Assembly (NCBI GenBank): GCA_016214845.1
Contig: JACRMS010000004.1
Span: forward strand, 1-59,597
Length of the DNA: 59,597 bases
DNA from: Nitrospirota bacterium
GTDB lineage: Bacteria; Nitrospirota; Thermodesulfovibrionia; UBA6902
Direction of reading: 5' to 3'
Positions 10,501 through 17,827 of this stretch are shown in pieces. Every line of letters starts with the position of its first letter. The first letter of the stretch is position 1. A program made the position numbers and the translations under genes. The notes beneath the pieces were generated by a model, which was not told the DNA's origin, did not search any database, and worked only from the letters and a program-made list of their open reading frames with translations.

Positions 10501-10950
10501 TTGTGGGATTTCGATAATAACGACACTATTGATTCAACCGATCAGAATCCTCAATACATGTATTCAACTACAGGCACTTACACGGTAAAGCTTACCGTCA
10601 CGGATTCGGACGGGAGCACGAATACGCTGATACGGTCAAATTATATAACGGTAACCCCATCTTGTTTACAGCCCGCAAGAATAATGAGAGCCGCAACTGT
10701 TATCAGCTATTACACCACACTTCAGTCCGCCTACGACGCGGCAGTTGACGGAGATATCATTCAGAGCCAAGTGGTGCTATTTATAGAAAACCTTATTATC
10801 AATGACCCGGCTACTCCAGGCAAAGCGGTTACATTCGAGGGCGGATATGATTGCGGTTATACAAACAAGACTGGGAATACCGAGTTAAAAGGGCAAGTGA
10901 CAAACAGTAAAGGGATTGTCAAACTTAAAAACTTTGTAATTAAAAAATAA
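7519..10950 (+). CDS. Secreted 14-repeat propeller-like protein with three PKD domains
   Basis: 1143 residues. Signal peptide of about 28 residues (cleavage after 'SGAISFA'), two YD-type units, then an Asp-rich segment ('DSDGDEMPDRW', 'DYDNDGFSNLEEY') typical of thrombospondin-3/EF-like calcium loops. Residues about 130-780 hold one degenerate and 13 clear copies of a 47-residue unit (YSSIAIDSNNKVHISYYD ... LKYATNASGSWV). Fourteen such beta-rich units could fold as two seven-bladed propellers; this is inference from the count. Three PKD domains follow (about 790-1055; 'WDINNDG', 'WNFGDGS', 'WDFDNND' motifs). The C-terminal 90 residues ('LQSAYDAAVDGDII') resemble the start of a parallel beta-helix. 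Probably an adhesin or surface-binding protein; no enzyme motif seen. The nucleotide repeats of about 141 bp are a likely site of copy-number change. Confidence 0.8.
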   Translation: MLLKLTRKTLMISVSIAFTLLSGAISFAETINYVYDDLNRLTRIELEDGAKVNYFYDEVGNRLEVMRDSDGDEMPDRWEAINGLNLNDPTDAGYDYDNDGFSNLEEYRQGTHPAESIQCVDCPRNYSSSYPVSTRAIAIDNMNRPHIAYGGDHLYHAYYDGTTWRYQTVDSSPGVGQYASIAIDSNNSVHISYHDGYRLKYATNASGSWNISTIDSTPGVGQYTSIAVDSNNRVHISYYDYSNSDLKYATNESGSWVAYKINPTGDVGSYSSIAVDSNNRVHISYSEQFVVNLHVDYDLKYATNASGSWVVSTIDTAGSVGQYSSIAVDSNNKAHIGYYDWDNGDLKYATNLSGTWTISVIDSTGYVGQYSSIATDSDNEVHISYYDYTNSDLKYATNESGSWVVYTINSAGDVGTYSSITIDSNKKAHIGYYDSTNGNIKYATNTSGFWVLSAVDSIGASVGYYSSIAIDLNKKAHISYYDYTNSDLKYATNASGAWVTSTIDATGYVGQTPSIATDSNNKIHISYYDGPFNYNLKYATNASGTWVISVIDSEGDVGAYSSITIDSNNKVHISYLDATNYDLKYATNASGSWVISTIDSAGYVGAYSSIGIDSNNRLHISYFDSTNAYLKYATNASGSWVISMVDSIDYVGDYSSIAVDSNNKAHISYYDWNKCVLKYATNASGSWVAMIADGDGACMEDVGRHSSIAIDSNNNIHISYSGAGRLKYAVRTSGSWVVSTIDSSGAYTSIAVDSNNSVHISYSRSVRDGYFSSNGELAYFTNFVNNSPAANPGGPYSGVEGQVITFNGSGSIDIGGSIVLYEWDINNDGTYDYYSSSPAQSHTYTQQGAFTVKLRVTDNNGTTNEAQTNVNISDTSPAASITVLPGSGIEPLTVSLTDASTAYDGTVSRSWNFGDGSPGNSEVSVPHVYARNGAYTVTLSVTDGDGSATVKTELVTVNDALPTANFTASPTSGIAPLIVNFTDQSTGYDQPFTYLWDFDNNDTIDSTDQNPQYMYSTTGTYTVKLTVTDSDGSTNTLIRSNYITVTPSCLQPARIMRAATVISYYTTLQSAYDAAVDGDIIQSQVVLFIENLIINDPATPGKAVTFEGGYDCGYTNKTGNTELKGQVTNSKGIVKLKNFVIKK

Positions 10951-10961
10951 ATATCAGAAAA

Positions 10962-10989
10962 CTGGATTCCCGCTTTCGCGGGAATGACA
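10962..10989. repeat. Interspersed inverted repeat ('IPAKAGIQ'-type)
   Basis: The arms ATTCCCGC and GCGGGAAT (10966-10973 and 10978-10985) pair around TTTC, flanked by CTGG and GACA. Read on the minus strand it encodes the phrase 'VIPAKAGIQ', a well-known signature of a dispersed intergenic repeat found in many bacteria. It lies just after the stop of the PKD protein and just before the Shine-Dalgarno of the fibre gene, so it may also act as a terminator or mRNA-end hairpin. Confidence 0.7.
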
Positions 10990-11004
10990 AATAAGGAGGG
11001 AGAT

Positions 11005-12042
11005 ATGAAGAAGAAAATAATAATTTTAATGGTAGGCGTTTTACTCATTGCAGCAAATCTCTTTGCGGGAGACGGAGATTTGATTGTGGAGGGGAATCTT
11101 GGAGTTGGCACGTTAAGCCCGGCCAATAATTTAGAAGTTGTTGGCACAACGAAATTAACAAACAATTCAGGGACTGATTTGATTTTTAACCCATCAGCGG
11201 GATTCTATAAACTCTCTGGCACCACCGCCAATAATTTCGGCATTAGGTTTTATGCGGATGGTAATGCAATAGCTTCTTTGAGTTCTCAGGGACCGAACAC
11301 CTTTAATCAAGAAGTTTATTCCAATGTCAATTATCCGAGATTTTATGGATCGAGGTCAAGAGGAAGTAACACATCAAGGACTGCCGTTCAAGCTAATGAT
11401 ATTTTTTATTCAATTGAAGGCGGCGGCTGGTATGTGGATGCAGGGGCGCCTACCGCCAATATTGGAGGCAAGATACAATTCGCAGCTTCACAAGATTGGG
11501 CAAGAGACACCGGAGGGCCACACTTCGGGACAAGAATATCTTTTTTCACAACGGCAAATGATACAGAAACTAATATTGAAAGATTAAGAATAGACCACGA
11601 CGGCAATGTCGGCATCGGGACGACAAGTCCAGCTTATAAGTTGGATGTAGCAGGTGATATCCATACAACAGGAACTTATTATCCTACTTCTGACGGAAGA
11701 TTTAAAAAAGATATAGGCGAAATAGATAATCCACTTGGAAAAATTCTGATGGTAAAAGGAGTGTCTTATAACTGGAAGACATCCGAATACAAAGACAAAG
11801 GATTTGACAAGGGAAGGCATTACGGCGTGATAGCTCAGGAGGTTGAAAAAGTTTTTCCTGAGACAGTAAAAGAAGGATCTGACGGCTCTAAAGGCGTAGC
11901 CTATACAGAATTGATTCCTGTTCTTATTGAAGCAATAAAGGAACAGCAGAAGATTATTGAGAGTCAGGAGAAAGATATGGATGAACTTAAAGCTAAAGTC
12001 CAAAAATTGGAGGCTAAGGATTTCGTGGCAAGGGCTCGGTAA
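11005..12042 (+). CDS. Tail-fibre-like secreted protein with C-terminal S74 chaperone domain
   Basis: 345 residues from ATG 11005, chosen because AAGGAGG (10993-10999) sits just upstream; the longer frame from 10984 would begin inside the interspersed repeat. An N-terminal signal (ends 'AANLFA') is followed by a fibre-like region with repeated 'NLGVGTLSP'/'NVGIGTTSP' motifs, typical of trimeric shafts. From about residue 230 the intramolecular chaperone (peptidase S74) begins with 'SDGRFKKDI', containing the Ser and Lys of the self-cleaving dyad, then 'YGVIAQEVEKVFPE', and ends in a coiled coil ('EQQKIIESQEKDMDELKAKV'). In known members the chaperone trimerises the fibre and cuts itself off. 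The signal peptide and the neighbourhood suggest a bacterial surface fibre rather than a phage gene. It converges with the next gene, with 15 bases between stops. Confidence 0.85.
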   Translation: MKKKIIILMVGVLLIAANLFAGDGDLIVEGNLGVGTLSPANNLEVVGTTKLTNNSGTDLIFNPSAGFYKLSGTTANNFGIRFYADGNAIASLSSQGPNTFNQEVYSNVNYPRFYGSRSRGSNTSRTAVQANDIFYSIEGGGWYVDAGAPTANIGGKIQFAASQDWARDTGGPHFGTRISFFTTANDTETNIERLRIDHDGNVGIGTTSPAYKLDVAGDIHTTGTYYPTSDGRFKKDIGEIDNPLGKILMVKGVSYNWKTSEYKDKGFDKGRHYGVIAQEVEKVFPETVKEGSDGSKGVAYTELIPVLIEAIKEQQKIIESQEKDMDELKAKVQKLEAKDFVARAR

Positions 12043-12057
12043 GAGCTTTTGCCACAG

Positions 12058-12564
12058 TTACAGCTTCTTGAGCGCCTCGGACTTTTTCTTTTCAGTTTTC
12101 GACTGTTTCTTCGGGTTGCCTTTTTGCCGGGCGGGGACCATGGCAGCTTCATCGTCAGCGTCAGGGGTCTCTTCTTCTTCACGTTTACTTGCGTCAAGGG
12201 CCGCCTGAAGCTTTTTTTCAAATTCGTCCGAGGTGAGGGCCACGAAATCCTTTTTCTCCGCAAAGTCGTAGATCTCCCTGTCCGAGCTTACGACAATCCA
12301 CGGTGTTGCGGCAGCGGATATTAATAACCTGATAACCTGGTCCGCTTTTTCACCGAGCTTTGAATAGATGATGGTCACCTTGCCGATCTTCGTTCTCGTT
12401 TCAGTCAGCTTGCCGTCCTTCCACCCGTCAAAGACGACGGTGAGACTGTGGCCTTTTATTTGCGCGTAATCGTAGAGTTTCTGCACGAGGTCGTTGCGTG
12501 CCTTTTCAAGGTTCCAGTGGGCGGTGCCGATTAGGTTGTAGCCGTCTATCAGGATGTGGGACAT
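12058..12564 (-). CDS. YacP/Rae1-like NYN-domain nuclease
   Basis: 168 residues. The start 'MSHILIDGYNLIGTA' carries the first conserved Asp of the NYN/PIN-like fold ('IDGYN'). 'VVFDGWKDG', 'EKADQVIRLLI' and 'IVVSSDREI' supply the remaining acidic residues, in the order seen in YacP (DUF901) proteins. Family members are putative ribosome-associated or free endoribonucleases (Rae1 in Bacillus). The core ends near residue 125 and is followed by a charged, Lys-rich tail (PKKQSKTEKKKSEALKK) that may bind RNA or ribosomes. It is last in the minus-strand series downstream of the NuoG-like gene, after a hairpin, and may be only loosely linked with it. Confidence 0.8.
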   Translation of the reverse strand: MSHILIDGYNLIGTAHWNLEKARNDLVQKLYDYAQIKGHSLTVVFDGWKDGKLTETRTKIGKVTIIYSKLGEKADQVIRLLISAAATPWIVVSSDREIYDFAEKKDFVALTSDEFEKKLQAALDASKREEEETPDADDEAAMVPARQKGNPKKQSKTEKKKSEALKKL

Positions 12565-12630
12565 TAGGTATTATACATCATGAAGAAATAAAGAGGGCAG
12601 CCGCGGGGGGTTAATACATTTAATACAATT

Positions 12631-12659
12631 GTAAGGGCGGGTTTAAAACCCGCCCCTAC
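12631..12659. terminator. GGGCGGGTTT palindrome after the NuoG-like gene
   Basis: GTAAGGGCGGGTTT and AAACCCGCCCCTAC form a nearly perfect hairpin, starting 7 nt after the stop codon of the minus-strand NuoG-like gene (stop 12667-12669). The same motif is a common dispersed intergenic repeat in many bacteria. No strong T-run follows on the minus strand, so it may be a processing or mRNA 3'-end stabilising hairpin rather than a classic Rho-independent terminator. Confidence 0.55.
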
Positions 12660-12666
12660 GTCAAAT

Positions 12667-14688
12667 TTATACCGTTACTTTTTCTGCTACTTCTTTCAGC
12701 CATACAAGTCTTGATGAGTAGATCACTGACTTGTTTATAGAATCGTTCAACTCGGCAGGGTCCACGTCGAGGCCCTGTTTCTTCTCGAAGGGGTTGAACT
12801 TCGGTTTGTCCTTAACCTGAAACGCGCTCTTCATTTTTGCTGCTGATTCTTTTATCGGAGCTCCCATGACTTTTGAAAGTTCAATAAGAATGTTCTTGTG
12901 CTGTCTGGACTCGCCAACAGGCTCGATCACTTTGACGGCGTCTTTTACCTTGCCGAGATAATTGATCATCGTGCCTTCCGATTCAAGATATGCAGCGGCA
13001 GGCAGGACAACATCAGCCTGTTTCGCAAGCTCTGTCATATATGATGACTGGACTACCAGGAAATTAACATTGGGTCTCTTGGCAACCGGCACTTCGCCGA
13101 CAGCGTAAAGAACGTCTACTCCGCCGCTGGTCATCTCTTTGTAAGTCTTGCCCTCGGTAGTGAGTCCCAAAGCAACCACGCCTCTGGCATTGGCCTCATA
13201 CGGCACAGCGATGACTTTGATATCCATCAACAGGGAAATATTCCTTGAGGCGTTAAAGAGGGAAGGGGCGCAGAATATTACAGGAGACTTCGCTTCAGCC
13301 AATAAGTCCGAAGCTTTACCCGCATCCTCTGATACGGCCGCTCCTGAGACGGCGGTTTCAAGCGCCTTGTCCGTTTTTTTACCTTTCGCGATGAGCGCCT
13401 TTGCGACCTGCGCAAGCGATGAAGCCTCATCGGCTTTAATATTCACTGCCGCAACAGACGCGGCCCTTGTCTCTTCATGATTTATCACAATGAGTTTTGC
13501 TCCTCTTGCAACTCTTCTTCTTATCGCGGCGTCAAGCGCGGGCAGGACCCTTTCCCATTGTGAGGGGGCCAACCCGGCAAGCACGATCACGTCGGCAGAA
13601 TCAATGTCTGCTGAATCGGAAAATTTCATCGAGTCCGTGTCCGCATAGAGGCTTACGGTTGTATCAATGTTCTTGGTCCTTACGGCGTTCGATGCGAATT
13701 GTGAAAGCACGAAGGCGTCCTGGTTTAGTATGCCGGCGGTGCTGATGATGCCGGTCTTGCCGCCTGCCGTCTTTAATTTTTCCGCAACCGCGGCCAGCGC
13801 GTCCTTCCATGAAGCCTCTTTCAATTCTCCGTTCACCCTGATCATCGGGGTCATGGCCCTTGCATCCGACGATAAGGCATCAAAACCGTACCTGCCTGTG
13901 GCGCAGATATATTTCTCCACGGAGCCTTCAGCCCCGCCTGAGTTTATTTTTGCAAGGCTGCCGTCTTTTGTGCTGACAACTATATCGCAGCCGTTGCCGC
14001 ATGAAAGGCACACGGACTTTGTTTTTGTATAGTCCCACTCCCTGCCTTTTCTCCACCTGTCCGCTTCAAGCAACGCGTTGACGGGACACGCGTCCACGCA
14101 GCTTCCGCAGAACGTGCATCCTGACTCCTGGAGTGGTTTGTCCATGGCAGTGACGACTTTTGCGCCTACGCCTCTTCCCATGAAATCAAGGACGTTCGTG
14201 CCCTGCTCCTTGCAGACCCTCACGCATCTTGCGCAGAGGACGCAGTAATCCGGGTCTCTTTTTATAAACGGGTTCGCGGCATCTATCGGATAGCCGAATT
14301 TCTTTCTCGTGAAATTCGATTCCTTTATCCCATAATCATATGAATATTTCTGGAGTGTGCACACACCGGCCTTTGTGCAGGTCATACAGTCAAGGGGATG
14401 CATGGAGAGGACAAGGTCGAGTACAAACTTTCTCATCTCCTCGATCTGGGGCGTGGTCGTCTTTACGCTCATGCCTTCCTTGACCCTCGTGATACAGCCG
14501 ACAACGGACGACTTCATGCCTTCTATCTCAACAAGGCACATCCTGCACGCGCCGATGCTTCTCATGCCTTTGAGATAGCAGAGGTTGGGGATATGAATCC
14601 CCGCTGATTCAGCGGCGTCAATGAGATTGGTCCCTTCAGGGACCTTGACGGCCTTTCCATCTATTTTTAAAGATACTGTCTTTGACAT
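12667..14688 (-). CDS. NuoG/HndD-like iron-sulfur, molybdopterin-fold subunit
   Basis: 673 residues; GGGAGG precedes ATG 14688. Order: plant-type [2Fe-2S] domain (about 1-80; Cys of 'NLCYLKGMRSIGACRMC' and 'VGCITRV'); His-Cys [4Fe-4S] site ('HPLDCMTCTKAGVC', about 97-110); two ferredoxin clusters ('CVLCARCVRVC', 'CTFCGSCVDACPV', about 147-200); then a [4Fe-4S] site ('CLSCGNGC') and a molybdopterin-oxidoreductase fold of about 440 residues. The segment where formate dehydrogenases carry the catalytic Cys/Sec shows neither, so it resembles NuoG rather than FdhA. It is last of a NuoE-NuoF-ferredoxin-NuoG series directly behind acsA, so it probably relays electrons between CODH, ferredoxin and NAD(P)H. 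Catalytic competence of the Mo-type fold is doubtful. A true formate dehydrogenase role is not excluded. Confidence 0.85.
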   Translation of the reverse strand: MSKTVSLKIDGKAVKVPEGTNLIDAAESAGIHIPNLCYLKGMRSIGACRMCLVEIEGMKSSVVGCITRVKEGMSVKTTTPQIEEMRKFVLDLVLSMHPLDCMTCTKAGVCTLQKYSYDYGIKESNFTRKKFGYPIDAANPFIKRDPDYCVLCARCVRVCKEQGTNVLDFMGRGVGAKVVTAMDKPLQESGCTFCGSCVDACPVNALLEADRWRKGREWDYTKTKSVCLSCGNGCDIVVSTKDGSLAKINSGGAEGSVEKYICATGRYGFDALSSDARAMTPMIRVNGELKEASWKDALAAVAEKLKTAGGKTGIISTAGILNQDAFVLSQFASNAVRTKNIDTTVSLYADTDSMKFSDSADIDSADVIVLAGLAPSQWERVLPALDAAIRRRVARGAKLIVINHEETRAASVAAVNIKADEASSLAQVAKALIAKGKKTDKALETAVSGAAVSEDAGKASDLLAEAKSPVIFCAPSLFNASRNISLLMDIKVIAVPYEANARGVVALGLTTEGKTYKEMTSGGVDVLYAVGEVPVAKRPNVNFLVVQSSYMTELAKQADVVLPAAAYLESEGTMINYLGKVKDAVKVIEPVGESRQHKNILIELSKVMGAPIKESAAKMKSAFQVKDKPKFNPFEKKQGLDVDPAELNDSINKSVIYSSRLVWLKEVAEKVTV

Positions 14689-14710
14689 GTATGACCTCCC
14701 AATATATTTT

Positions 14711-14781
14711 TAGGGGTTAGGGATTGGGGGTTAGGGGTCGGTAAAAAAAACCAAACCCTGATCCCCAATCCCCAATCCCTG
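14711..14781. repeat. Heptamer hairpin element A
   Basis: Left arm TAGGGGT TAGGGAT TGGGGGT TAGGGGT and right arm ACCCTGA TCCCCAA TCCCCAA TCCCTG are each degenerate 7-nt tandem repeats. The 31-nt arms pair around an A-rich loop (about 14742-14750); most differences are transitions. On the minus strand it starts 4 nt after the stop of the 14786-15373 gene and ends 22 nt before the NuoG-like start. Confidence 0.8.
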
Positions 14782-14785
14782 TTTT

Positions 14786-15373
14786 TTATACTCCTACCGG
14801 TTCCTTCACCTTTGCGTCAACGAGTATGATCGCGCCTGTCGGGCAGACCTTTATGCAGTCGCCGCATTTCTGGCATTTTTGCTGTCTTATCTCAAACGGG
14901 CGGTATCCGCTTTGAAAAGGTTTTTTCTTTTCGCCGTGGACCGCATTATAAATGCAGACGTCTTTGCACAATCCGCACATGTTGCATTTATCAGGGATTA
15001 TCCTGTACTCGATAAATGCAACGCATGTTCTATCAGGGCATACGCCTTCAAGATGTTTTTTAAACACGTCCGTATCGATCCATTCCAGTATGAATTTCGC
15101 GGTGTCCTTGCCTTTCTTGCACATGGACGCTTCGAGCATATTTCCCGCGATCCTCCTGACAGCGGCCAGATCATCCTCATTGCCGATGCCGTCAGCGATA
15201 TGCTGAAGCCTGACTTTCGCCTCATAAGAGCCGAGGGAGCACGGGAAGCATTTGCCGCACATGGGACCTGACAAGAATTCAGTTACATAGTAGAGCGCTT
15301 TTTCCACGGCGCAGCTTTTTTCATCCGCTGCTTTCTTGACGTCTTCGACCTTTAATTCTTTCTGTTCGTTCAT
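14786..15373 (-). CDS. NuoF C-terminal-domain/ferredoxin subunit
   Basis: 195 residues; GAGGT precedes the start. The first 110 residues match the four-helix [4Fe-4S] domain at the C terminus of NuoF/HndC ('CGKCFPCSLGSYEA', with a distal Cys in 'ASMCKKGKDTA') but no FMN/NADH domain is present. Residues about 128-185 form two [4Fe-4S] ferredoxin motifs ('CNMCGLCKDVC', 'CQKCGDCIKVCPTGAI'). It therefore duplicates the C-terminal part of the full NuoF-like protein encoded 9 nt upstream and likely sits beside it as an extra electron wire. It belongs to the CODH/ACS-linked NuoEFG-like unit. I know of no established gene name for this fragment-like subunit. Confidence 0.75.
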   Translation of the reverse strand: MNEQKELKVEDVKKAADEKSCAVEKALYYVTEFLSGPMCGKCFPCSLGSYEAKVRLQHIADGIGNEDDLAAVRRIAGNMLEASMCKKGKDTAKFILEWIDTDVFKKHLEGVCPDRTCVAFIEYRIIPDKCNMCGLCKDVCIYNAVHGEKKKPFQSGYRPFEIRQQKCQKCGDCIKVCPTGAIILVDAKVKEPVGV

Positions 15374-15382
15374 TCTTTACCT

Positions 15383-17725
15383 CTAATACATATCTTCAGC
15401 CATATAGATTATTTCGGGCAGGACATATGAAACAAGGTCACGGTAGGTGATCATTCCAACGATCCTGTCTCCCTCAACAACCGGCAGATGTCTTACTTTT
15501 TTATTTGCGACAACCGATATGGCCGCGCTGACTTCAGTGGACGGAGTAAAGGTTATCACCTCGCGGGTCATGATGTTCTGTATTATCTCGTTTAAGAACG
15601 TCCCGCCCTTTGACAGGCCGCGGACTATGTCCCTCTCGGTGATCATTCCCTTTAATTTCTGGCTTTCGTCAACAACCATTACCGCGCTGATATTTCTGTC
15701 GTTCATAAGCTTTATCGCGTCCGCGACCCTGTGGTTGGGGGTCATGGCGAAAAGCTCATACGATGCCTTTGTTTTCATAATGTCGCCAAGCGTCATTTTT
15801 GCCCTCCTGTCTATTACCTCTATTTTGTCGGTAGAAACCTTGAATATTTCCTCAAGCGCAACATGTCTGGGCTTCTTTATCTTGACCGCCTTGATCGGAC
15901 ACGCTGTATAACAGGCCTTGCACTGGGTACAGGCTATGCGGTCAATCAGAAACCTGTTTTTCGTCTCGATGACGGCCCCAAAGGCGCACGCCTGTTTACA
16001 CAAGCCGCATCTGAAGCATTCATTCTGGTCTATAACGAACGCGCCAAGCCCGCTGCAAGCGCCGGCGCGGCAGTACTTATCGTAAATGTGCTCCTCATAT
16101 TCTTCCCTGAAATACTTGATCGTGCTGAGAACGGGGTTCGGTGCGCTCTGTCCGAGGCCGCAGAGAGAGGTCTTCTGAATATTCTTGCCCAGATCAACAA
16201 GTCTCTGTATATCGCCCGGCTCGCCTTTGCCCGATGTTATTCTCTGAAGTATCTGGAGCATCTGAGACGTTCCTATTCTGCACGGCGGACATTTGCCGCA
16301 GGACTCGGACTGCGTGAATGAGAGAAAGAATTTCGCCACGTCGACCATGCAGGTGTCTTCGTCCAGGACAACCATTCCGCCGGACCCCATCATGGAACCG
16401 ACGGAGGACAGTGAGTCAAAATCAACGGGCAGGTCGAGATATGAAGCCGGTATACAGCCTCCTGAGGGGCCGCCTGTCTGGACCGCCTTGAACTTCTTGT
16501 CGCCAAGAATACCGCCTCCGATGTCAAAGATAATTTCTTTCAAAGTAATGCCCATCGGGACTTCAACGAGTCCGGTATTTTTAACTTTCCCGGTCAGGGC
16601 GAAAACTTTTGTGCCGGGAGATGTCTTTGTTCCAATCGAAAGAAAGTAGTCTGATCCCTGCTCAATGATAACGGGGACGCAGGCGTATGTTTCAATATTA
16701 TTAAGATTGCTCGGATAACCCCACGCGCCGCCGCCAGGCTCGGAAAGCCTCGGGGGCCTCGGCCTGGGAAAACCCCTCTCACCTTCAATAGACGCGACAA
16801 GCGCAGTGGACTCGCCGCACACAAACGCGCCAGCGCCTTCTCTGATGTCCATGGTGAAACTGAAATCGGAGCCGAGTATGTTTTTGCCAAGCAGCCCCAG
16901 CTCTTCCGCCTGTTTTATGGCGATCCAGAGATTCTTGACCGCGAGGGGATACTCGTGTCTCACATAAATAATTCCGTACTGCGCTCCTATTGCGTACGCG
17001 CAGAGCGCCATTCCCTCAAGCAGGCTGTGCGGATCGCCTTCCATGATCGACCTGTCCATGAACGCGCCGGGGTCGCCTTCATCGCCGTTTGCGATAACAA
17101 ATTTAATATGGCCCGGTGCGGATTTGGAATGCTTCCATTTTTTACCGGCAGGGAACCCCGCGCCGCCCCTTCCCCTGAGGTTTGCCCTGTCCACTTCAGC
17201 AAGGACCTCGTCAGGGCTCATTGTTGATAAGGCCTTCTCCAGTCCGGCATAACCGCCGACCGCGAGATAATGGTCAATATTGCACGGGTCAATATTCCCG
17301 TTATTTCTAAGCGCGATCCTTTTTTGTTTCTTGTAAAAGGGCACTTCTGTCATTTCCGGCACCGGCTCGCTGAGGAAACTGTCCCTGTAAAGCCCCTGCC
17401 TGTAAGGCATGTTGCCGAGAATGGAATAGCTCATGATCCAGGAAACGTTTTCAGGCTTGGTCCTCTGGTAAAAAATATCCATCGGCTCCACTTTTAACAC
17501 GGGGCCTTTCTGGCAGATCCCCTGACAGCCGGTCTTTACAATCTCAAGGTCTATGCCTGAATTGGCAGCTTCCTTCTTGAATTCATCAATGACCTTGTGA
17601 GCGCCTGTAGCAGTGCAAGCGGTGCCGCAGCAAACCCTTGTCCTTAGCGTATTGGGTTTGAAGGTTTCCCGCGCAAGCTTCTGCCTCAGTTCCTTTAATT
17701 CGTTTGCGTTGTTCAGTTTTGCCAT
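15383..17725 (-). CDS. NuoF/HndC-like NAD(P)H dehydrogenase subunit with C-terminal CBS pair
   Basis: 780 residues, longer than a usual NuoF (about 430) or HndC (about 600). Order: thioredoxin-like [2Fe-2S] domain (about 28-110; 'VCCGTACTATGAH', 'GCQGICQKGP'); NuoF core with the NADH glycine-rich loop ('RGRGGAGFPAGKKW') and the FMN region ('ANGDEGDPGAFMDR'); SLBB; the [4Fe-4S] N3-type site ('SCGKCPPCRIGT', 'TSLCGLGQ'); two ferredoxin clusters ('CFRCGLCKQAC', 'CTQCKACYTACPI'); and from about 645 to the end two CBS domains ('AVMVVDESQKLKGMITERD', 'HLPVVEGDRIVGMITYRD'). CBS pairs bind adenine nucleotides in other enzymes, so this subunit may be gated by energy charge. The CBS fusion is unusual and not a feature I know from standard NuoF or Hnd proteins. 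Confidence 0.9.
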   Translation of the reverse strand: MAKLNNANELKELRQKLARETFKPNTLRTRVCCGTACTATGAHKVIDEFKKEAANSGIDLEIVKTGCQGICQKGPVLKVEPMDIFYQRTKPENVSWIMSYSILGNMPYRQGLYRDSFLSEPVPEMTEVPFYKKQKRIALRNNGNIDPCNIDHYLAVGGYAGLEKALSTMSPDEVLAEVDRANLRGRGGAGFPAGKKWKHSKSAPGHIKFVIANGDEGDPGAFMDRSIMEGDPHSLLEGMALCAYAIGAQYGIIYVRHEYPLAVKNLWIAIKQAEELGLLGKNILGSDFSFTMDIREGAGAFVCGESTALVASIEGERGFPRPRPPRLSEPGGGAWGYPSNLNNIETYACVPVIIEQGSDYFLSIGTKTSPGTKVFALTGKVKNTGLVEVPMGITLKEIIFDIGGGILGDKKFKAVQTGGPSGGCIPASYLDLPVDFDSLSSVGSMMGSGGMVVLDEDTCMVDVAKFFLSFTQSESCGKCPPCRIGTSQMLQILQRITSGKGEPGDIQRLVDLGKNIQKTSLCGLGQSAPNPVLSTIKYFREEYEEHIYDKYCRAGACSGLGAFVIDQNECFRCGLCKQACAFGAVIETKNRFLIDRIACTQCKACYTACPIKAVKIKKPRHVALEEIFKVSTDKIEVIDRRAKMTLGDIMKTKASYELFAMTPNHRVADAIKLMNDRNISAVMVVDESQKLKGMITERDIVRGLSKGGTFLNEIIQNIMTREVITFTPSTEVSAAISVVANKKVRHLPVVEGDRIVGMITYRDLVSYVLPEIIYMAEDMY

Positions 17726-17741
17726 AGTTCCACCTTATTTT

Positions 17742-17827
17742 ATTTAGGTAGTTAGTAGCAAGTAGTTAGGGGTGCTTTCTAATGACCTGCACATTACTAA
17801 CTACCTTTTTCCCTTAACTACTGTCTA
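17742..17827. repeat. Heptamer hairpin element B
   Basis: Degenerate heptamers TAGGTAG TTAGTAG CAAGTAG TTAGGGG (17745-17772) face TTACTAA CTACC ... TAACTAC TGTCTAC (17794-17827). The NuoE-like stop codon (minus-strand TAG, 17825-17827) is itself inside the right arm. The pairing is less regular than in the other elements. Repeat words are shared with element E. Confidence 0.7.

Noticed and set aside
10962-10989. Insertion-sequence end
   Set aside because: The repeat is a short interspersed palindrome with no transposase and no target duplication seen.
11005-12042. Prophage tail gene
   Set aside because: It has its own signal peptide and no other phage genes are near; the S74 domain also occurs in bacterial surface proteins.
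12667-14688. Formate dehydrogenase or Fe-only hydrogenase catalytic subunit
   Set aside because: No Cys/Sec active-site segment of FdhA and no H-cluster motifs of HydA are visible; NuoG-like is the better fit.
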